Numbered from the stretch's first letter, positions 8,897 to 18,466 are shown. The stretch: 64,000 nucleotides of DNA from Sphingomonas sp. Leaf242 (GCF_001422045.1 NZ_LMLW01000009.1:372001-436000); one strand, 5' to 3'. Notes: generated by a model from the letters alone, not told the origin. Numbers and translations: made by a program.

Positions 8897-11842
8897 TCAG
8901 CGGACCTTGACGGCTGTCGGCGTTACGTTCCAGCCGCGCAGCGCGACCGTCGTCCGGCCCTTGGTCGCGGAGGCGGGGTAGCGGATCTCGATCCGACGCT
9001 TGGCACCGGGCAGCAGCGAGACGTAATTGTCGGTGAAATAGGCGGGCAGGACCTGCGTGCCGTCGCTGTTCATCACTGTGAGCTTGGTCGCCAGCGCGGC
9101 GACGCTGCCCGGGTTCGCCAGGTCGAGCGTGGTCGCGATCTCGTCGCCATCGCGGCGGCTGGCCGCGGTAGAGGTCAGGTGGACCTTCGCCATCTGGGTC
9201 ATGCCGCGATAGGCGGTGTCGTCGGCGCCCTGCCAATAGACATTCTGCGAGACGATTTTCCCCGCGGCGTCGGTCACGTCGAGCGACACCAGTACCATGC
9301 CCTGTGCCAGCAACGGCGCGAGATCGAGCGTGAAGGCATCGGCGACCAGCCCGGCGCCTGCGCTGACCGTCGCGCGCTGGTCGGCGAGCACGCGGTTGTC
9401 GAGCGACGTCACCTTGGCATGTACGACCGCGCCAGCCAGCGCTGGGCCGTTGTTGACCAGCACGATCTTGTGATCGGGGAGGTTCATCTGGACGTGGACC
9501 GGCTCGGACGCCTTCTTCGTGCCATAGAACGCGGCATGCGTGTCATAGTCGGACGAGAAGATCTGCCAGGCCGAGGACGGCCAGGCGGGCTGCGTCATCC
9601 ACAGCATCCGTGCGGAGTTCGTGGTCCAGAGCCCGGCGTTGAACCCCTCGAAGATCGCACGATAGGAGTCGTACTCCATCATCTGCGCCTTGCGCTCGAA
9701 GTCGGGCAGGCTGGTGCCCGCACCATAGCGTGTCGCGAGCGCATCCATGTACGTCTTGACCGCGCCGTTCCCGGTCTGGTGCCAGTCGTGATACGCCCAG
9801 GCATCGCCGATCGGCCAGAGATCGGCCTTGGGCAGCGCGCGCGTCCACGCCTCCAGCGTCGGGAAGCTGGGCGTGCCGAGTTCGACCGAAAAGCCCTTCG
9901 CGTGTTCGGTGAAATAGGTCGATTCCGGGCGCCAGTTGTACGGCCCGCTGTTCTGTAGGTTCACGCGGTTCGACGAGCCCATGTAGAGGCGCGTGCCGTC
10001 GTCGCGGTTGATGATCTCCTGCAGCGCCTCGTTGAGGATCGGCTGCGGCACGCCCTCGTTGCGGCCGAACCAGACGACGATCGAGGGGTGGTTGCGGAAC
10101 CGCTTCACGACGTCCTCGGCGTTGGCGGCGAACAGCGGCACGTCCTGCGCCTCGATGTTGTAGTCCTGAGTCGATTCCCAGAAGTCGTTGAGGATCATCA
10201 ACCCGTGTTCGTCGGCGAGATCGTAGAAGGTCTCCTCGGTATTCTGGCCGACCCAGTTGCGGATGATGTTGAGGTTCGCGTCCTGATGCAGCCGGAAGAA
10301 CGGGAGCAAGCGATCGCGCTCGGTCCGCTTCATGAAGTCGTCCATGCCGATATTGCCGCCGCGCGCGGCGATCCGCACGCCGTTGACCTTGATCAGCAGA
10401 TACGGCGCGAGCCCGGCGTCGCCCGCGATCGGCGTCACCGCGGGCGAGCTTTCGGCGCCGGGGACCAGCGAGGCGGCCCAGCCATTGTCGGTCTGGCGGA
10501 TACCCTGGTGCGTGCCGTCGACGATCTGGGTACCGAGCGAACGCGCCTTGGACAGGTCGATGCCGACGCGGCGCAGCGTATCGGTCTTGTCCATCAGCGA
10601 GATCTCGTACGTCACCTGCCGCATGCCGAACCGCAGGATCTTGGTGTCGGAGACGGCGTTGTTGGCGGCAGTCGTCAGCGTCAGGTCGTGCAGCGCGGGC
10701 GTGCCGTAGCCGTTCGGCCACCAGAGCTTCGGGTTGCGGACCGCGAGCGCGGGAAACTCGGCGGGCGCCATCGTCACGTCGGCGCTGGCATGGGGCGCGA
10801 GCGGCACCGACTTGCTGACCGTGACGGCGTCGAACTTCGCGGTGACCGTGGCGGTGGTCGGCTGGTCGGTCAGGTTGCGGACGGGGACGGTGATCTCGAC
10901 GTTCGCGACGCTGTTGTCGGCGTTCGGCAAGGTCGTCACCACGTGCGCATCGCCCAGCGCGGTATCGCCCGTCGCGATCAGGTCGACGCCCTGCCACAGC
11001 CCGGTGTTGCGGTCGCGGATCGACGGGATCCAGTCCCAGCCCTCGCTCGCGACGAAGGTCGGGCCGTCGAGCATCTGCATCCCGCCATTCTCGCCGACGC
11101 CCGCGGTCATCGACTCCTCGTGCGCAACGCCGGGATGCGGTGGCGGCGACACCTTGACCGCGATGACGTTGCGGCCCGCGGCGAGCTTGCCGGTGACGTC
11201 GAACCGGCCGCGGATGAACGCGCCCTTCATCGTGCCGAGACGCGCGCCGTTCAGCCAGATCTCGGCGGCGTAGTTGACGCCCTTGAAGTTCAGTTCGAGA
11301 TGCTTGCCGACGGTCTCGGCGGGAATGTCGATCTCGGTGCGATACCAGTAATCCTGCCGCGCGAGGCTTTCGGGGATCGTCAGGTTGTTGAGCCCGAACG
11401 CGGGATCGGCATAGACGCCGCGATCGACCAGCGTCGTCAGGACGGTGCCGGGAACAGTCGCGACGTACCAGGATTTGGCGTCGTAGCCCGCGCGCGACAG
11501 GGCGGCGCCATCCGCTTGAACCTTGGGGGCCTCGGCGAGACGCCAGCCGGCGACGGTCCACAGGCCGGGGGCGCGCCTGGCGAGTGCCGGACCGCGCGGG
11601 ATGGGCTTGGCGACCGGCTTGGGCAACGGCGCGCGCGTGCGCGGGATGGTTGCGGAATCCTGGGGGGTGACCTGTCCGGCCATCTGGCGCACCTGAACCG
11701 GCCATTCGGACTTCACCGTGCCGCGATCGGCATAGCCCGCGGGCAGCGCCGCATTTCCCGCCGGCGTCTGCGCCGACGCGGTCGATGCGAGCATCAGCGC
11801 GAACAGGGAAACGCCAAGCCCGGTGGCAGAACGGTCGGTCAT
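8897..11842 (-). CDS. Glycoside hydrolase family 2, beta-mannosidase/exo-glucosaminidase clade
   Basis: 981 residues with an N-terminal signal peptide (cleavage near ASAQT, residue 25). The sugar-binding jelly-roll domain covers roughly 90-295 and includes DYWYRTE, LNFKGVNYAAEIWLNG and RDRNTGLWQGV. Immunoglobulin-like and TIM-barrel domains follow. The acid/base is Glu596 in WFGRNE and the candidate nucleophile is Glu654 in FSVELG. The C-terminal stretch FEGFNAGLW...AFYGTKKASEPVHVQMN closely follows plant endo-beta-mannosidase and CsxA-type GH2 enzymes rather than LacZ. It should cleave beta-mannosides or glucosaminides in the periplasm. It is probably co-transcribed with the two esterases downstream. 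A possible operator palindrome lies 79 bases upstream at 11921-11935. Confidence 0.93.
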   Translation of the reverse strand: MTDRSATGLGVSLFALMLASTASAQTPAGNAALPAGYADRGTVKSEWPVQVRQMAGQVTPQDSATIPRTRAPLPKPVAKPIPRGPALARRAPGLWTVAGWRLAEAPKVQADGAALSRAGYDAKSWYVATVPGTVLTTLVDRGVYADPAFGLNNLTIPESLARQDYWYRTEIDIPAETVGKHLELNFKGVNYAAEIWLNGARLGTMKGAFIRGRFDVTGKLAAGRNVIAVKVSPPPHPGVAHEESMTAGVGENGGMQMLDGPTFVASEGWDWIPSIRDRNTGLWQGVDLIATGDTALGDAHVVTTLPNADNSVANVEITVPVRNLTDQPTTATVTAKFDAVTVSKSVPLAPHASADVTMAPAEFPALAVRNPKLWWPNGYGTPALHDLTLTTAANNAVSDTKILRFGMRQVTYEISLMDKTDTLRRVGIDLSKARSLGTQIVDGTHQGIRQTDNGWAASLVPGAESSPAVTPIAGDAGLAPYLLIKVNGVRIAARGGNIGMDDFMKRTERDRLLPFFRLHQDANLNIIRNWVGQNTEETFYDLADEHGLMILNDFWESTQDYNIEAQDVPLFAANAEDVVKRFRNHPSIVVWFGRNEGVPQPILNEALQEIINRDDGTRLYMGSSNRVNLQNSGPYNWRPESTYFTEHAKGFSVELGTPSFPTLEAWTRALPKADLWPIGDAWAYHDWHQTGNGAVKTYMDALATRYGAGTSLPDFERKAQMMEYDSYRAIFEGFNAGLWTTNSARMLWMTQPAWPSSAWQIFSSDYDTHAAFYGTKKASEPVHVQMNLPDHKIVLVNNGPALAGAVVHAKVTSLDNRVLADQRATVSAGAGLVADAFTLDLAPLLAQGMVLVSLDVTDAAGKIVSQNVYWQGADDTAYRGMTQMAKVHLTSTAASRRDGDEIATTLDLANPGSVAALATKLTVMNSDGTQVLPAYFTDNYVSLLPGAKRRIEIRYPASATKGRTTVALRGWNVTPTAVKVR

Positions 11843-11920
11843 CAGTCATCCCCCATATCGGCAGCCGGATCTGTGGCCGGGCTGCGCTATCGATCCATCA
11901 GAGCATGACCGACCGAGAAA

Positions 11921-11935
11921 GCCAATTCATTTGGC
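11921..11935. promoter_or_regulatory. Putative operator palindrome upstream of GH2
   Basis: GCCAATTCATTTGGC is an imperfect palindrome with five-base arms GCCAA/TTGGC. Its core CCAATTCATTTG recurs at 14598-14609 upstream of the GH3 gene at nearly the same distance. The shared site suggests one regulator, perhaps the ROK protein at 4180 or an unlinked LacI-type repressor (inference). Confidence 0.5.
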
Positions 11936-11991
11936 AAATCAGACCTTTGACAGGAACCGCGCGGACGGTGCGAAGGCCCGCTCGGCTTCCA

Positions 11992-14523
11992 TCAATCGCC
12001 GCACTTCGTCATCGGCACGGGCGCGGAGTCGATCTTGACGTCGGAGATCGACAGGCCGAGCTTGCCGTCGGTGGCGATCACGAACGGTGCGGTGACGTGC
12101 GCCATGTCGATGCCGCGCTTGGCGAAGCATTGCAGCGGAACGATCACCTGCTGCCAGTCGCCCGGCTTGCCGGCCGCGAGCGTCCTGGTGATCGGGACGG
12201 TGACCGCCTTGCCGTCGTTGCTGACCATGCCGAGACCGATCGGTGCGCTGCCCGCGCGATCGACGCGGACGTCGACGACGAGGCTGAGTTCGCCGTTGCT
12301 CTCACGCGTGAGATCGAGTGGACCCGACGCCTCGACGCGCGTTTCGGCGGGGCCGCCGGTCCAGACGAGCGCGCGCGCATCTTCCTGACGGCGGCGGTCG
12401 ACCGCGGAGGCGGTGAGGCGCTTGGTCGCGGTCGTCGCGTTGACGCCGAGCAGGCGGACCTTCGACTGGCCCTGCTCGACCAGCGCGAGCGACCAGCCCT
12501 CGGGAACGCGGCCCTTGCCGAAGATCGTGCCGTTCGACGATGCGGCCATGCCGGCGGGGCGGGTTTCGTCGAGCTTCGGCACGCTGCCCGGCTTGGCATA
12601 GCTGAGCCCGTAGCCGAACACGAACAGCGGGTCGTAGCCGGGGTCGGAACGGTTCAGGACATACTGGTCGGGACGCTTGGGCCAGGAGAAACTCAATTTG
12701 CCGCGGAAGTCGTTGGCGACGCTGCCGTCCTTCTTGCGGAACAGCACGTCGGCGACGCCGCCGCCTTCGCTGCCTGGCAGGAACGCCGCGACGAATGCAT
12801 CGGAAGCGTTGAGTTCGGCATTCACCCAGAGCGGGCGGCCCGACAGGAACACCGCGACGACGGGGACGCCCGCGGCCTTCAGTTTCCGCAGGAGCTCCAG
12901 ATCCGATTTATCCTCGGGGCTGTATTCGAGGTTCGGGCGGTCGCCCTTGAACTCGGCATAGGGCTGCTCGCCGAACACGACGATCGCCGCGTCGGGCTTC
13001 TTGGCGAAGCTGCCGTCCGCGGACAGCGTCGCGGTGCCGCCGGCGTCCTTGACCGCGGTGCTGATCCCCGACCAGATCGTCTCGGCGTTGGGGAAGTTCG
13101 CGTTGGTCGTGCCGCCGCCCTGCCAGGTGAGCGACCAGCCACCGGCCTGTTGCGGGATGTTGTCCGCACCGCCGCCTGCGACGAGGATGTTGGCGGAGGG
13201 CTTGAGCGGGAGGAGTCCGCCTTCGTTCTTGAGCAGCACCATCGATTCGCGCGCGGCACGGCGGGCGATCGCGCGGTGGTCGGCGGCGCCGATGAGGTTC
13301 ATCTTGCCGGCGAGCGCGCGCGACGACGGGCGACCGCGATCGAACGTGCCTGCGCGGATCTTCACGCGCAGGATGCGGCGGACCGCGTCGTCGAGGCGCG
13401 TGGCGGGGATCTCTCCGGATTGCGCCTGTTTCAGCGTGTTGGCGTAGAGCGTCTTCCACCCGCTGCCCGAATACATGAACATGTCGAGCCCGGCGTTGAT
13501 CGCCGCGGCGCAACTCTCGTTCGAACACCCGTCGACCTGGCCGTGGCCGTTCCAGTCGCCGACCACGAAGCCGTCGAAATGGAGGCGGTCCTTGAGGACG
13601 CCGGTCAGCAGGCTCTTGTTGCCGTGCATCTTGGCGCCGTTCCAGCTCGAGAAGCTGGCCATCACCGACTGCGTGCCGGCCTCGATCGCGGCGGGGTAGC
13701 CGCCGAGGTGGATGTCGCGCAGGGTCGTCTCGGGGATGCGCGCGTCGCCCTGGTCGCGACCGCCGGTGCCGCCATCGCCGAGGAAGTGCTTGGTGGTCGC
13801 GATGACGTGGTCGGGGGCGAGGAATTCCTTGGTGCCGACCTTGCCCTGGACGCCTTCTATCACCGCGCCGGCATAGTCCGCCTGGACCTGCGGCTCTTCC
13901 GAATAGCTTTCATAGGTCCGGCCCCAGCGATCGTCGCGGACGACGGCGAGCGTCGGTGCGAAGGTCCAGTCGATGCCGGCGGCGGCGGTCTCGATCGCGG
14001 TGACGTGGCCGATCTCGCGCATCAGGTCGCGATCACGCGCGGCGCCGAGCCCGATATTGTGCGGGAATAGAGTGGCGCCGGGGATGTTGTTGTTGCCGTG
14101 GACCGCGTCGGTGCCCCAGATCACCGGAATCGCGGGGCGGCCGTCGCTGCGCGCCATCGACGCGTCGTAGAAGTCGTCCGCGAGTTTTAGCCACTCGACC
14201 GGCGGCGCGAGATCGTTGCCGTGCGGGCCGGCGTTGCCGCCGTTGAGGATCGAGCCGAGCTTGTAGGTGCGCAGGTCGGACGGCTCGATGCTGGCGATGT
14301 CGACCTGGATCAGCTGGCCGATCTTGTCCTCCACGGACATGCGCTTCATGATCGCGTCGATCCGTGCCTCGACCTTCGGATCGCGCGAGGGACGCGCGTT
14401 CGCGGTCGGCCAGATCTCCGGGTGCGCGACCGCGGAAAGCGCGGGTGCCGGAGCCGGCACGGGCGTCGTCGCGGATTGCAGCAGAAGCGCGATCGTGACC
14501 GTGGAAAAGCCTGCCGACATCAT
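11992..14523 (-). CDS. Glycoside hydrolase family 3 beta-glucosidase
   Basis: 843 residues from ATG 14523, which follows GGGGGA; starts at 14520 and 14541 are also possible. A signal peptide covers about the first 25 residues, so the enzyme is exported. The GH3 N-domain shows KHFLGDGGT (245-253) and the nucleophile Asp323 in VGDWNGHG. The GH3 C-domain follows to about residue 620. A C-terminal region (about 690-843) looks like the galactose-binding-like ExoP domain of large proteobacterial beta-glucosidases. It removes terminal beta-glucosyl units from oligosaccharides. It sits between GH2 and the TonB receptor on the same strand and carries its own upstream leader with a motif shared with GH2. 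Confidence 0.94.
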   Translation of the reverse strand: MMSAGFSTVTIALLLQSATTPVPAPAPALSAVAHPEIWPTANARPSRDPKVEARIDAIMKRMSVEDKIGQLIQVDIASIEPSDLRTYKLGSILNGGNAGPHGNDLAPPVEWLKLADDFYDASMARSDGRPAIPVIWGTDAVHGNNNIPGATLFPHNIGLGAARDRDLMREIGHVTAIETAAAGIDWTFAPTLAVVRDDRWGRTYESYSEEPQVQADYAGAVIEGVQGKVGTKEFLAPDHVIATTKHFLGDGGTGGRDQGDARIPETTLRDIHLGGYPAAIEAGTQSVMASFSSWNGAKMHGNKSLLTGVLKDRLHFDGFVVGDWNGHGQVDGCSNESCAAAINAGLDMFMYSGSGWKTLYANTLKQAQSGEIPATRLDDAVRRILRVKIRAGTFDRGRPSSRALAGKMNLIGAADHRAIARRAARESMVLLKNEGGLLPLKPSANILVAGGGADNIPQQAGGWSLTWQGGGTTNANFPNAETIWSGISTAVKDAGGTATLSADGSFAKKPDAAIVVFGEQPYAEFKGDRPNLEYSPEDKSDLELLRKLKAAGVPVVAVFLSGRPLWVNAELNASDAFVAAFLPGSEGGGVADVLFRKKDGSVANDFRGKLSFSWPKRPDQYVLNRSDPGYDPLFVFGYGLSYAKPGSVPKLDETRPAGMAASSNGTIFGKGRVPEGWSLALVEQGQSKVRLLGVNATTATKRLTASAVDRRRQEDARALVWTGGPAETRVEASGPLDLTRESNGELSLVVDVRVDRAGSAPIGLGMVSNDGKAVTVPITRTLAAGKPGDWQQVIVPLQCFAKRGIDMAHVTAPFVIATDGKLGLSISDVKIDSAPVPMTKCGD

Positions 14524-14597
14524 AGTCCCCCGAGATGGCACGCGATTTGGTATCGGTACCTTATGGCCTCGTCGTACCGGTGCGGCGCGGTAGCATG

Positions 14598-14609
14598 CAA
14601 ATGAATTGG
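14598..14609. promoter_or_regulatory. Putative operator upstream of GH3
   Basis: CAAATGAATTGG on the plus strand is the reverse complement of the core of the palindrome at 11921-11935. It lies about 75 bases before the GH3 start at 14523, against about 79 for GH2. The flanks differ (TG before, TC after), so it is only a half-conserved palindrome. It may be a binding site of the locus regulator. Confidence 0.45.
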
Positions 14610-14646
14610 TCGTGCGGTGGCGGGCGTTGTCGCGCGGGCGCGTTGC

Positions 14647-16995
14647 TCAGAAGCCGATCGACAGGCTCAGCGTGATCGCGCGCGGTCGGACCGGGACGGT
14701 CTGCTTGATCGACGCGAGCGTGAACGGGTTGCCGAAGCCGAAACTGTTGCCGCGTCCGTTCAGGAGATTGTCGACCGCGAGCGACCAGTGGCGCGGACCG
14801 TCGTCGACCGTCGCGCCGGCAGCGACCGTCGCATAATTGCCCGCCCGACGATCGAGCGTCGGGTCGAAGCTCAACCGGGTCTGGCCGATATAGCGCGCAG
14901 TCAGATAGGCGCTGGCGGGCAGCGCGATCAGCGAGAATTTCCGCGTCAGGCCGAACCGCGCGGAAAAGTCGGGGACCACCGGCAGGCGGCGGTCGTCGTC
15001 GTTGCCACGCTGGTATTCGCTGGGGGAGGTCAGTCGTGCGCGCTGGATGGTGGTACCGACATCGATCGTCAGCGGTCGCGCGTCCATCCGCGCGCCGAAC
15101 TCGATGCCGTAATTGGTGGCGTTGCCGACGTCGATCGTTCCGAACAGCCCATCCGAATCGACCACATCGCTGCGCAGGTGCTTCCAGACCGACCCGAAGA
15201 CCGCGCCGGTGAGGCTGACCCGGTCGTCGAACGCGCGGACCCGCCAGCCGAGTTCGAGGCTTTGCAGTTCGTCGCCTGGAATTTTCTGGTCCTTACCGGG
15301 CAGATCGCGCGAGACCGCGGCGGGCCGGATCGCGCTGGCATAGCGCAGCCAGACCAGGCCGATGTCGTCGCGGTGCCAGCTGAGTGTCGCGCTGGGGGTG
15401 ATTCCGAGCTTGGTCGCGCTCTGCTCCTGCGGGCCCTGCTGTTCGATGTCGTTGGTCGTGACGAAGCCGCGCAGGCCGAGCTTGAAGTCGAGTGCGGAGG
15501 ACAGCCGCTCTGTGCCTTCGGCGAACAGCGCGGCCTCGAAGACCGCTTCCTTGTCGTCGCGGGCTTCGATCGCGTCGCCTGCCGCGACGAAGCTGCCCTT
15601 CAGCCGGGTGGTGCCCTTCAGCAGCGACGCACCGATGATCCAGGGATGGCGCGCGGACGGATCGCTGACGCGAAACTCCTGCGTCAGCAGGCGTATCTCG
15701 CGACTCTCGTCATAAGCGAGCGGCGTGGCGGTATCGAGCAGGCTCGCCCTGCTGCTCGCGTCGTAGGTGCTGGTGAAATCGTGCGATACGACCGAACTGG
15801 TCGACTGTACGTCGAGCCGGCCGATCGATCCGCGGATGTCGAGCGATCCCGTCACGAAATCATTGTCCTGCGGCTCGGCGATCGAAGTCGCGCGCGTCAG
15901 GCCTCGCGTGGCATATTGGCTGTCGCGGGTGTCGATCCACTGGCCGACGCCGCTCGCGGTCGCGGTCCAGCCGTCGCCGATCGCCCAGCGCAGTGCCGCG
16001 CGGGCGCCGGTTCGCCCGGTGCGGTTGACGTTGCGTTTGCCGCGTCCGTTGTCGTCGATCCAGCCTGGCATCGTCTCCGCCCAGGCCGATGCGCGCAGCG
16101 CCACGCTGCCCGTCACGATCGGCAGGTTGACGGTCGCATCGAGCGCGCCGCCCAGCGCGCCGTCCTTGATTCCGGTGACCTCGGTCGAGAGCGTCTGGGA
16201 CACGGCGTTCAGATCGGGCCGGGTGGTGACGATCCTGACCACACCGCCGAGCGCGCCGGTGCCGTACAGCGTTCCCTGTGGCCCGCGGAGGATCTCGACA
16301 TGGTCGATATCGACCATCCTGAGGTCGGGATCGGGCGAGGAATAGCCGATCCGTGCGTCGTCGAGATACAGGCTGACGAGCGACTGGCTGGTGCCGTTGA
16401 ACGCGCTGTCGGCGACGCCGCGCAGGAACACCCGGTCCCGGCCCGGCCCGAGATTGGTCGAGAACGCGCCGTCGGTGGCGGCGAGGAGATCGACCAGCCC
16501 GCGCTTGCCGCTCAGACGATCCAGCGCCGGCGCACCGAATATGCCGATCGAGGCGGGAAGGTCGGACAGCCGTTCGTCGCGTTTGCTGGCGGTGACGATG
16601 ATATCGCCACCGGCGTCGACCGGCGGTGCGATCTCGCGGTTTCGCTCGTCCGGGTCGCGGTGCGGTGCAGGTTCGATCCGCCAGGTCGTCGCATCGACGC
16701 GGACCGCGCGCAGATGCGTCCCGGCGAGCAGCTTGCGGAGCGCCTTGGCGATATCCGACACATGGTCGATGCGTTTGACCTGCACGGCGGGCAGCGACCC
16801 GGCCATGCCGATCGAAATGCCCGTCTGCCGCGCGAGCGAATCGAGTGCGATGCGCAGCGAACCCTGGGCGATGCTGATCCCGCCCTGAGCCGGTTTATCC
16901 GCGTAGGCCGGCGCGCTCGATATGGACGACGCCGTCAGCGCGACGCAACCGTACAGGCAGAACCGCGCGAAGCTGATCGAGGAGCCGCGATCCAT
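14647..16995 (-). CDS. TonB-dependent receptor with STN signalling domain
   Basis: 782 residues from ATG 16995; a TTG two codons earlier is possible. The order is: signal peptide to about residue 33 (APAYA), STN domain (about 40-108) of FecA-type transducers, a TonB-box-like DIIVTASKR, plug domain with RGPQGTLYGTGALGGVVRI, then a beta-barrel ending in Phe (LSLSIGF). It should import an oligosaccharide or siderophore across the outer membrane and signal its presence to the FecR-like anti-sigma factor encoded just upstream. The gene begins inside the 3' end of fecR (overlap of about 100 bases). Linkage to glycosidases favours a carbohydrate ligand (inference). Confidence 0.93.
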   Translation of the reverse strand: MDRGSSISFARFCLYGCVALTASSISSAPAYADKPAQGGISIAQGSLRIALDSLARQTGISIGMAGSLPAVQVKRIDHVSDIAKALRKLLAGTHLRAVRVDATTWRIEPAPHRDPDERNREIAPPVDAGGDIIVTASKRDERLSDLPASIGIFGAPALDRLSGKRGLVDLLAATDGAFSTNLGPGRDRVFLRGVADSAFNGTSQSLVSLYLDDARIGYSSPDPDLRMVDIDHVEILRGPQGTLYGTGALGGVVRIVTTRPDLNAVSQTLSTEVTGIKDGALGGALDATVNLPIVTGSVALRASAWAETMPGWIDDNGRGKRNVNRTGRTGARAALRWAIGDGWTATASGVGQWIDTRDSQYATRGLTRATSIAEPQDNDFVTGSLDIRGSIGRLDVQSTSSVVSHDFTSTYDASSRASLLDTATPLAYDESREIRLLTQEFRVSDPSARHPWIIGASLLKGTTRLKGSFVAAGDAIEARDDKEAVFEAALFAEGTERLSSALDFKLGLRGFVTTNDIEQQGPQEQSATKLGITPSATLSWHRDDIGLVWLRYASAIRPAAVSRDLPGKDQKIPGDELQSLELGWRVRAFDDRVSLTGAVFGSVWKHLRSDVVDSDGLFGTIDVGNATNYGIEFGARMDARPLTIDVGTTIQRARLTSPSEYQRGNDDDRRLPVVPDFSARFGLTRKFSLIALPASAYLTARYIGQTRLSFDPTLDRRAGNYATVAAGATVDDGPRHWSLAVDNLLNGRGNSFGFGNPFTLASIKQTVPVRPRAITLSLSIGF

Positions 16996-17881
16996 CGCCA
17001 ATCGTCAAAACCCCGGAAAAGCGCAGCCCAGCGGCGGACGGATCGACCACCAGCGGGGCGGTCGCATACCGCGATATGTCCGCGACAACCAGCGGTAACG
17101 GCGCACCGTCGTAGTTCAGCCGGCCATCGGTCCAGTCGGCGACCGAGGCGGGCGAAACCGACCGCCGCTCGGCGATCCCGGTGGTGGTATCGATGTCGAG
17201 CCGCTGCCCCGCAATCACCGCAGCGGGAGGCGACCCGTCGGCGGTATGCGGCGCGACGCTGACTTCGCCTTCGGCGACGGCGACCGACAGCGTTCGACCG
17301 GCGTTGACGACCGAAAAGCGCGTGCCGACGTCGCGGATGTCGTAGTCGCCGGCGCGGACGATCAGCGTTCGCGACGGATCGTGACGGACGGTAAAGCTCG
17401 CCGCGCCGTTCGCCAGCGTGATCAGCGGGGTGGTGCCGCCGGCGACCGAAACGCGCGATCCGCGATCGATCCGCATCGCACTGCCATCCGCCAGCGTCAG
17501 CGCACGCGTATCGCTGGCGTTCGTCGCATAGACCTGTGCCCCGTCGCCACCGAGTTGCGGCGCGACGAACAGCAGCGCCAGCCCGGCCGCGAGCGCGCCG
17601 CCGGTGCCCGTCGCCGCCCAGCGCCAGCGCGATGTCCAAGCGGGCAGGGCGAGCGGTTGCGCTTCGACCACCGCGTCGTCGTTTGCCGGCAGCAGCGCGG
17701 CGATTGACGGGGCGGCCTTGCCGATCTCGTCATCGAGCAGCGCGATCGAGTCATAGGCGGCGCGGTGCGTGTCATCGAGAGCGAGCCAGTCGCCGAACCC
17801 CACCCAATCCATGTCGGGCGCATCGATCCGGGCGTGCCAGGCCGCCGCTGCGTCGATCGGGTCTTGGGTCGTCGCAGCCAT
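16895..17881 (-). CDS. FecR-family anti-sigma factor
   Basis: 328 residues from ATG 17881, with GAGGG about a dozen bases before it; an upstream ATG at 17947 adds residues without family similarity. The cytoplasmic N-terminal DUF4880-like part (WHARID...WLALDDTHRAAYD) is followed by a transmembrane helix around 88-110. A periplasmic FecR domain contains TLADGSAMRIDRGSRV and DVGTRFSVV. A C-terminal secretin/TonB-like domain (LVVADISRYATAPLVVD) should contact the receptor's STN domain. It holds the ECF sigma factor inactive until the receptor binds ligand. Its last hundred bases overlap the receptor gene in another frame. Confidence 0.92.
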   Translation of the reverse strand: MAATTQDPIDAAAAWHARIDAPDMDWVGFGDWLALDDTHRAAYDSIALLDDEIGKAAPSIAALLPANDDAVVEAQPLALPAWTSRWRWAATGTGGALAAGLALLFVAPQLGGDGAQVYATNASDTRALTLADGSAMRIDRGSRVSVAGGTTPLITLANGAASFTVRHDPSRTLIVRAGDYDIRDVGTRFSVVNAGRTLSVAVAEGEVSVAPHTADGSPPAAVIAGQRLDIDTTTGIAERRSVSPASVADWTDGRLNYDGAPLPLVVADISRYATAPLVVDPSAAGLRFSGVLTIGDGSRLLDQLRAVLPVRLRRADGVVHIERAGLRG

Positions 17882-17965
17882 CAAGGTGCCCTCGTTCCAA
17901 GCGGATGCCCCCCGCTCGTGCCATAGACGCCACCGTTCATCCCGCACCGCAGTCGGGCGTGACGA

Positions 17966-18466
17966 TCAATCGTCGTTTCGATCATCGAGCGCCTTTCTGA
18001 GATGCCTGAGCGCGACGGCGATGTGCTTTTCGACCGCACTGCGCGTGATGCCGAATTCCGCGGCGACCTCGGCATGCGAGAGGCCATCGATCTTGTGGCG
18101 GCGGAACACACGCATCGCCCCCTCGGGGGGGCCGGCGAGCGCGGTTGCGAGTTGCGCGATTCGCTGCCGCCCGGCAACCGCGTCGAAGGCGGAGGGCGTA
18201 TCGTCGACCGCTTCGTCGCCCATGATCGTCGTCATGCTCTCCGCATAGCCGGTGTCGCGACGCGCCCGCCGTCCGGTCGCGCGCACCCGGTCGAGCACGA
18301 TGTTCAGGCCGATCCGGTGGAGATAGGCGAGCGGGTTGGCGATCGGTCCGGCGGCGGGTTCGGCGGTGCGCAACCATATCTCCTGCACCACGTCTTCGGC
18401 TTCCGCAGCACTCCCCGTTCGCCCGGTGAAGAACCGGACGAGCTGCGGGCGATGCGCCGCAAGCAC
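17966..18466 (-). CDS. ECF RNA polymerase sigma factor, FecI-like
   Basis: 166 residues with a GTG start at 18466. Region 2 includes AEAEDVVQEIWLR (about 21-33) and NPLAYLHRIGLNIVLDRVR. Region 4 has SHAEVAAEFGITRSAVEKHI near residues 128-147. Proteins of this type direct transcription of the adjacent receptor after a signal passes through FecR. It is the first gene of the fecI-fecR-receptor set, with 84 bases to fecR. The short N-terminus before region 2 is normal for FecI-like factors. Confidence 0.93.
   Translation of the reverse strand: MLAAHRPQLVRFFTGRTGSAAEAEDVVQEIWLRTAEPAAGPIANPLAYLHRIGLNIVLDRVRATGRRARRDTGYAESMTTIMGDEAVDDTPSAFDAVAGRQRIAQLATALAGPPEGAMRVFRRHKIDGLSHAEVAAEFGITRSAVEKHIAVALRHLRKALDDRNDD

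Noticed and set aside
10088..11908. 606-codon forward frame opposite GH2
   Set aside because: Shadow frame; the reverse strand has conserved GH2 catalytic motifs.
14617..17262. 881-codon forward frame opposite the TonB receptor
   Set aside because: Shadow frame spanning receptor and fecR; low-complexity Arg/Ala/Asp composition.
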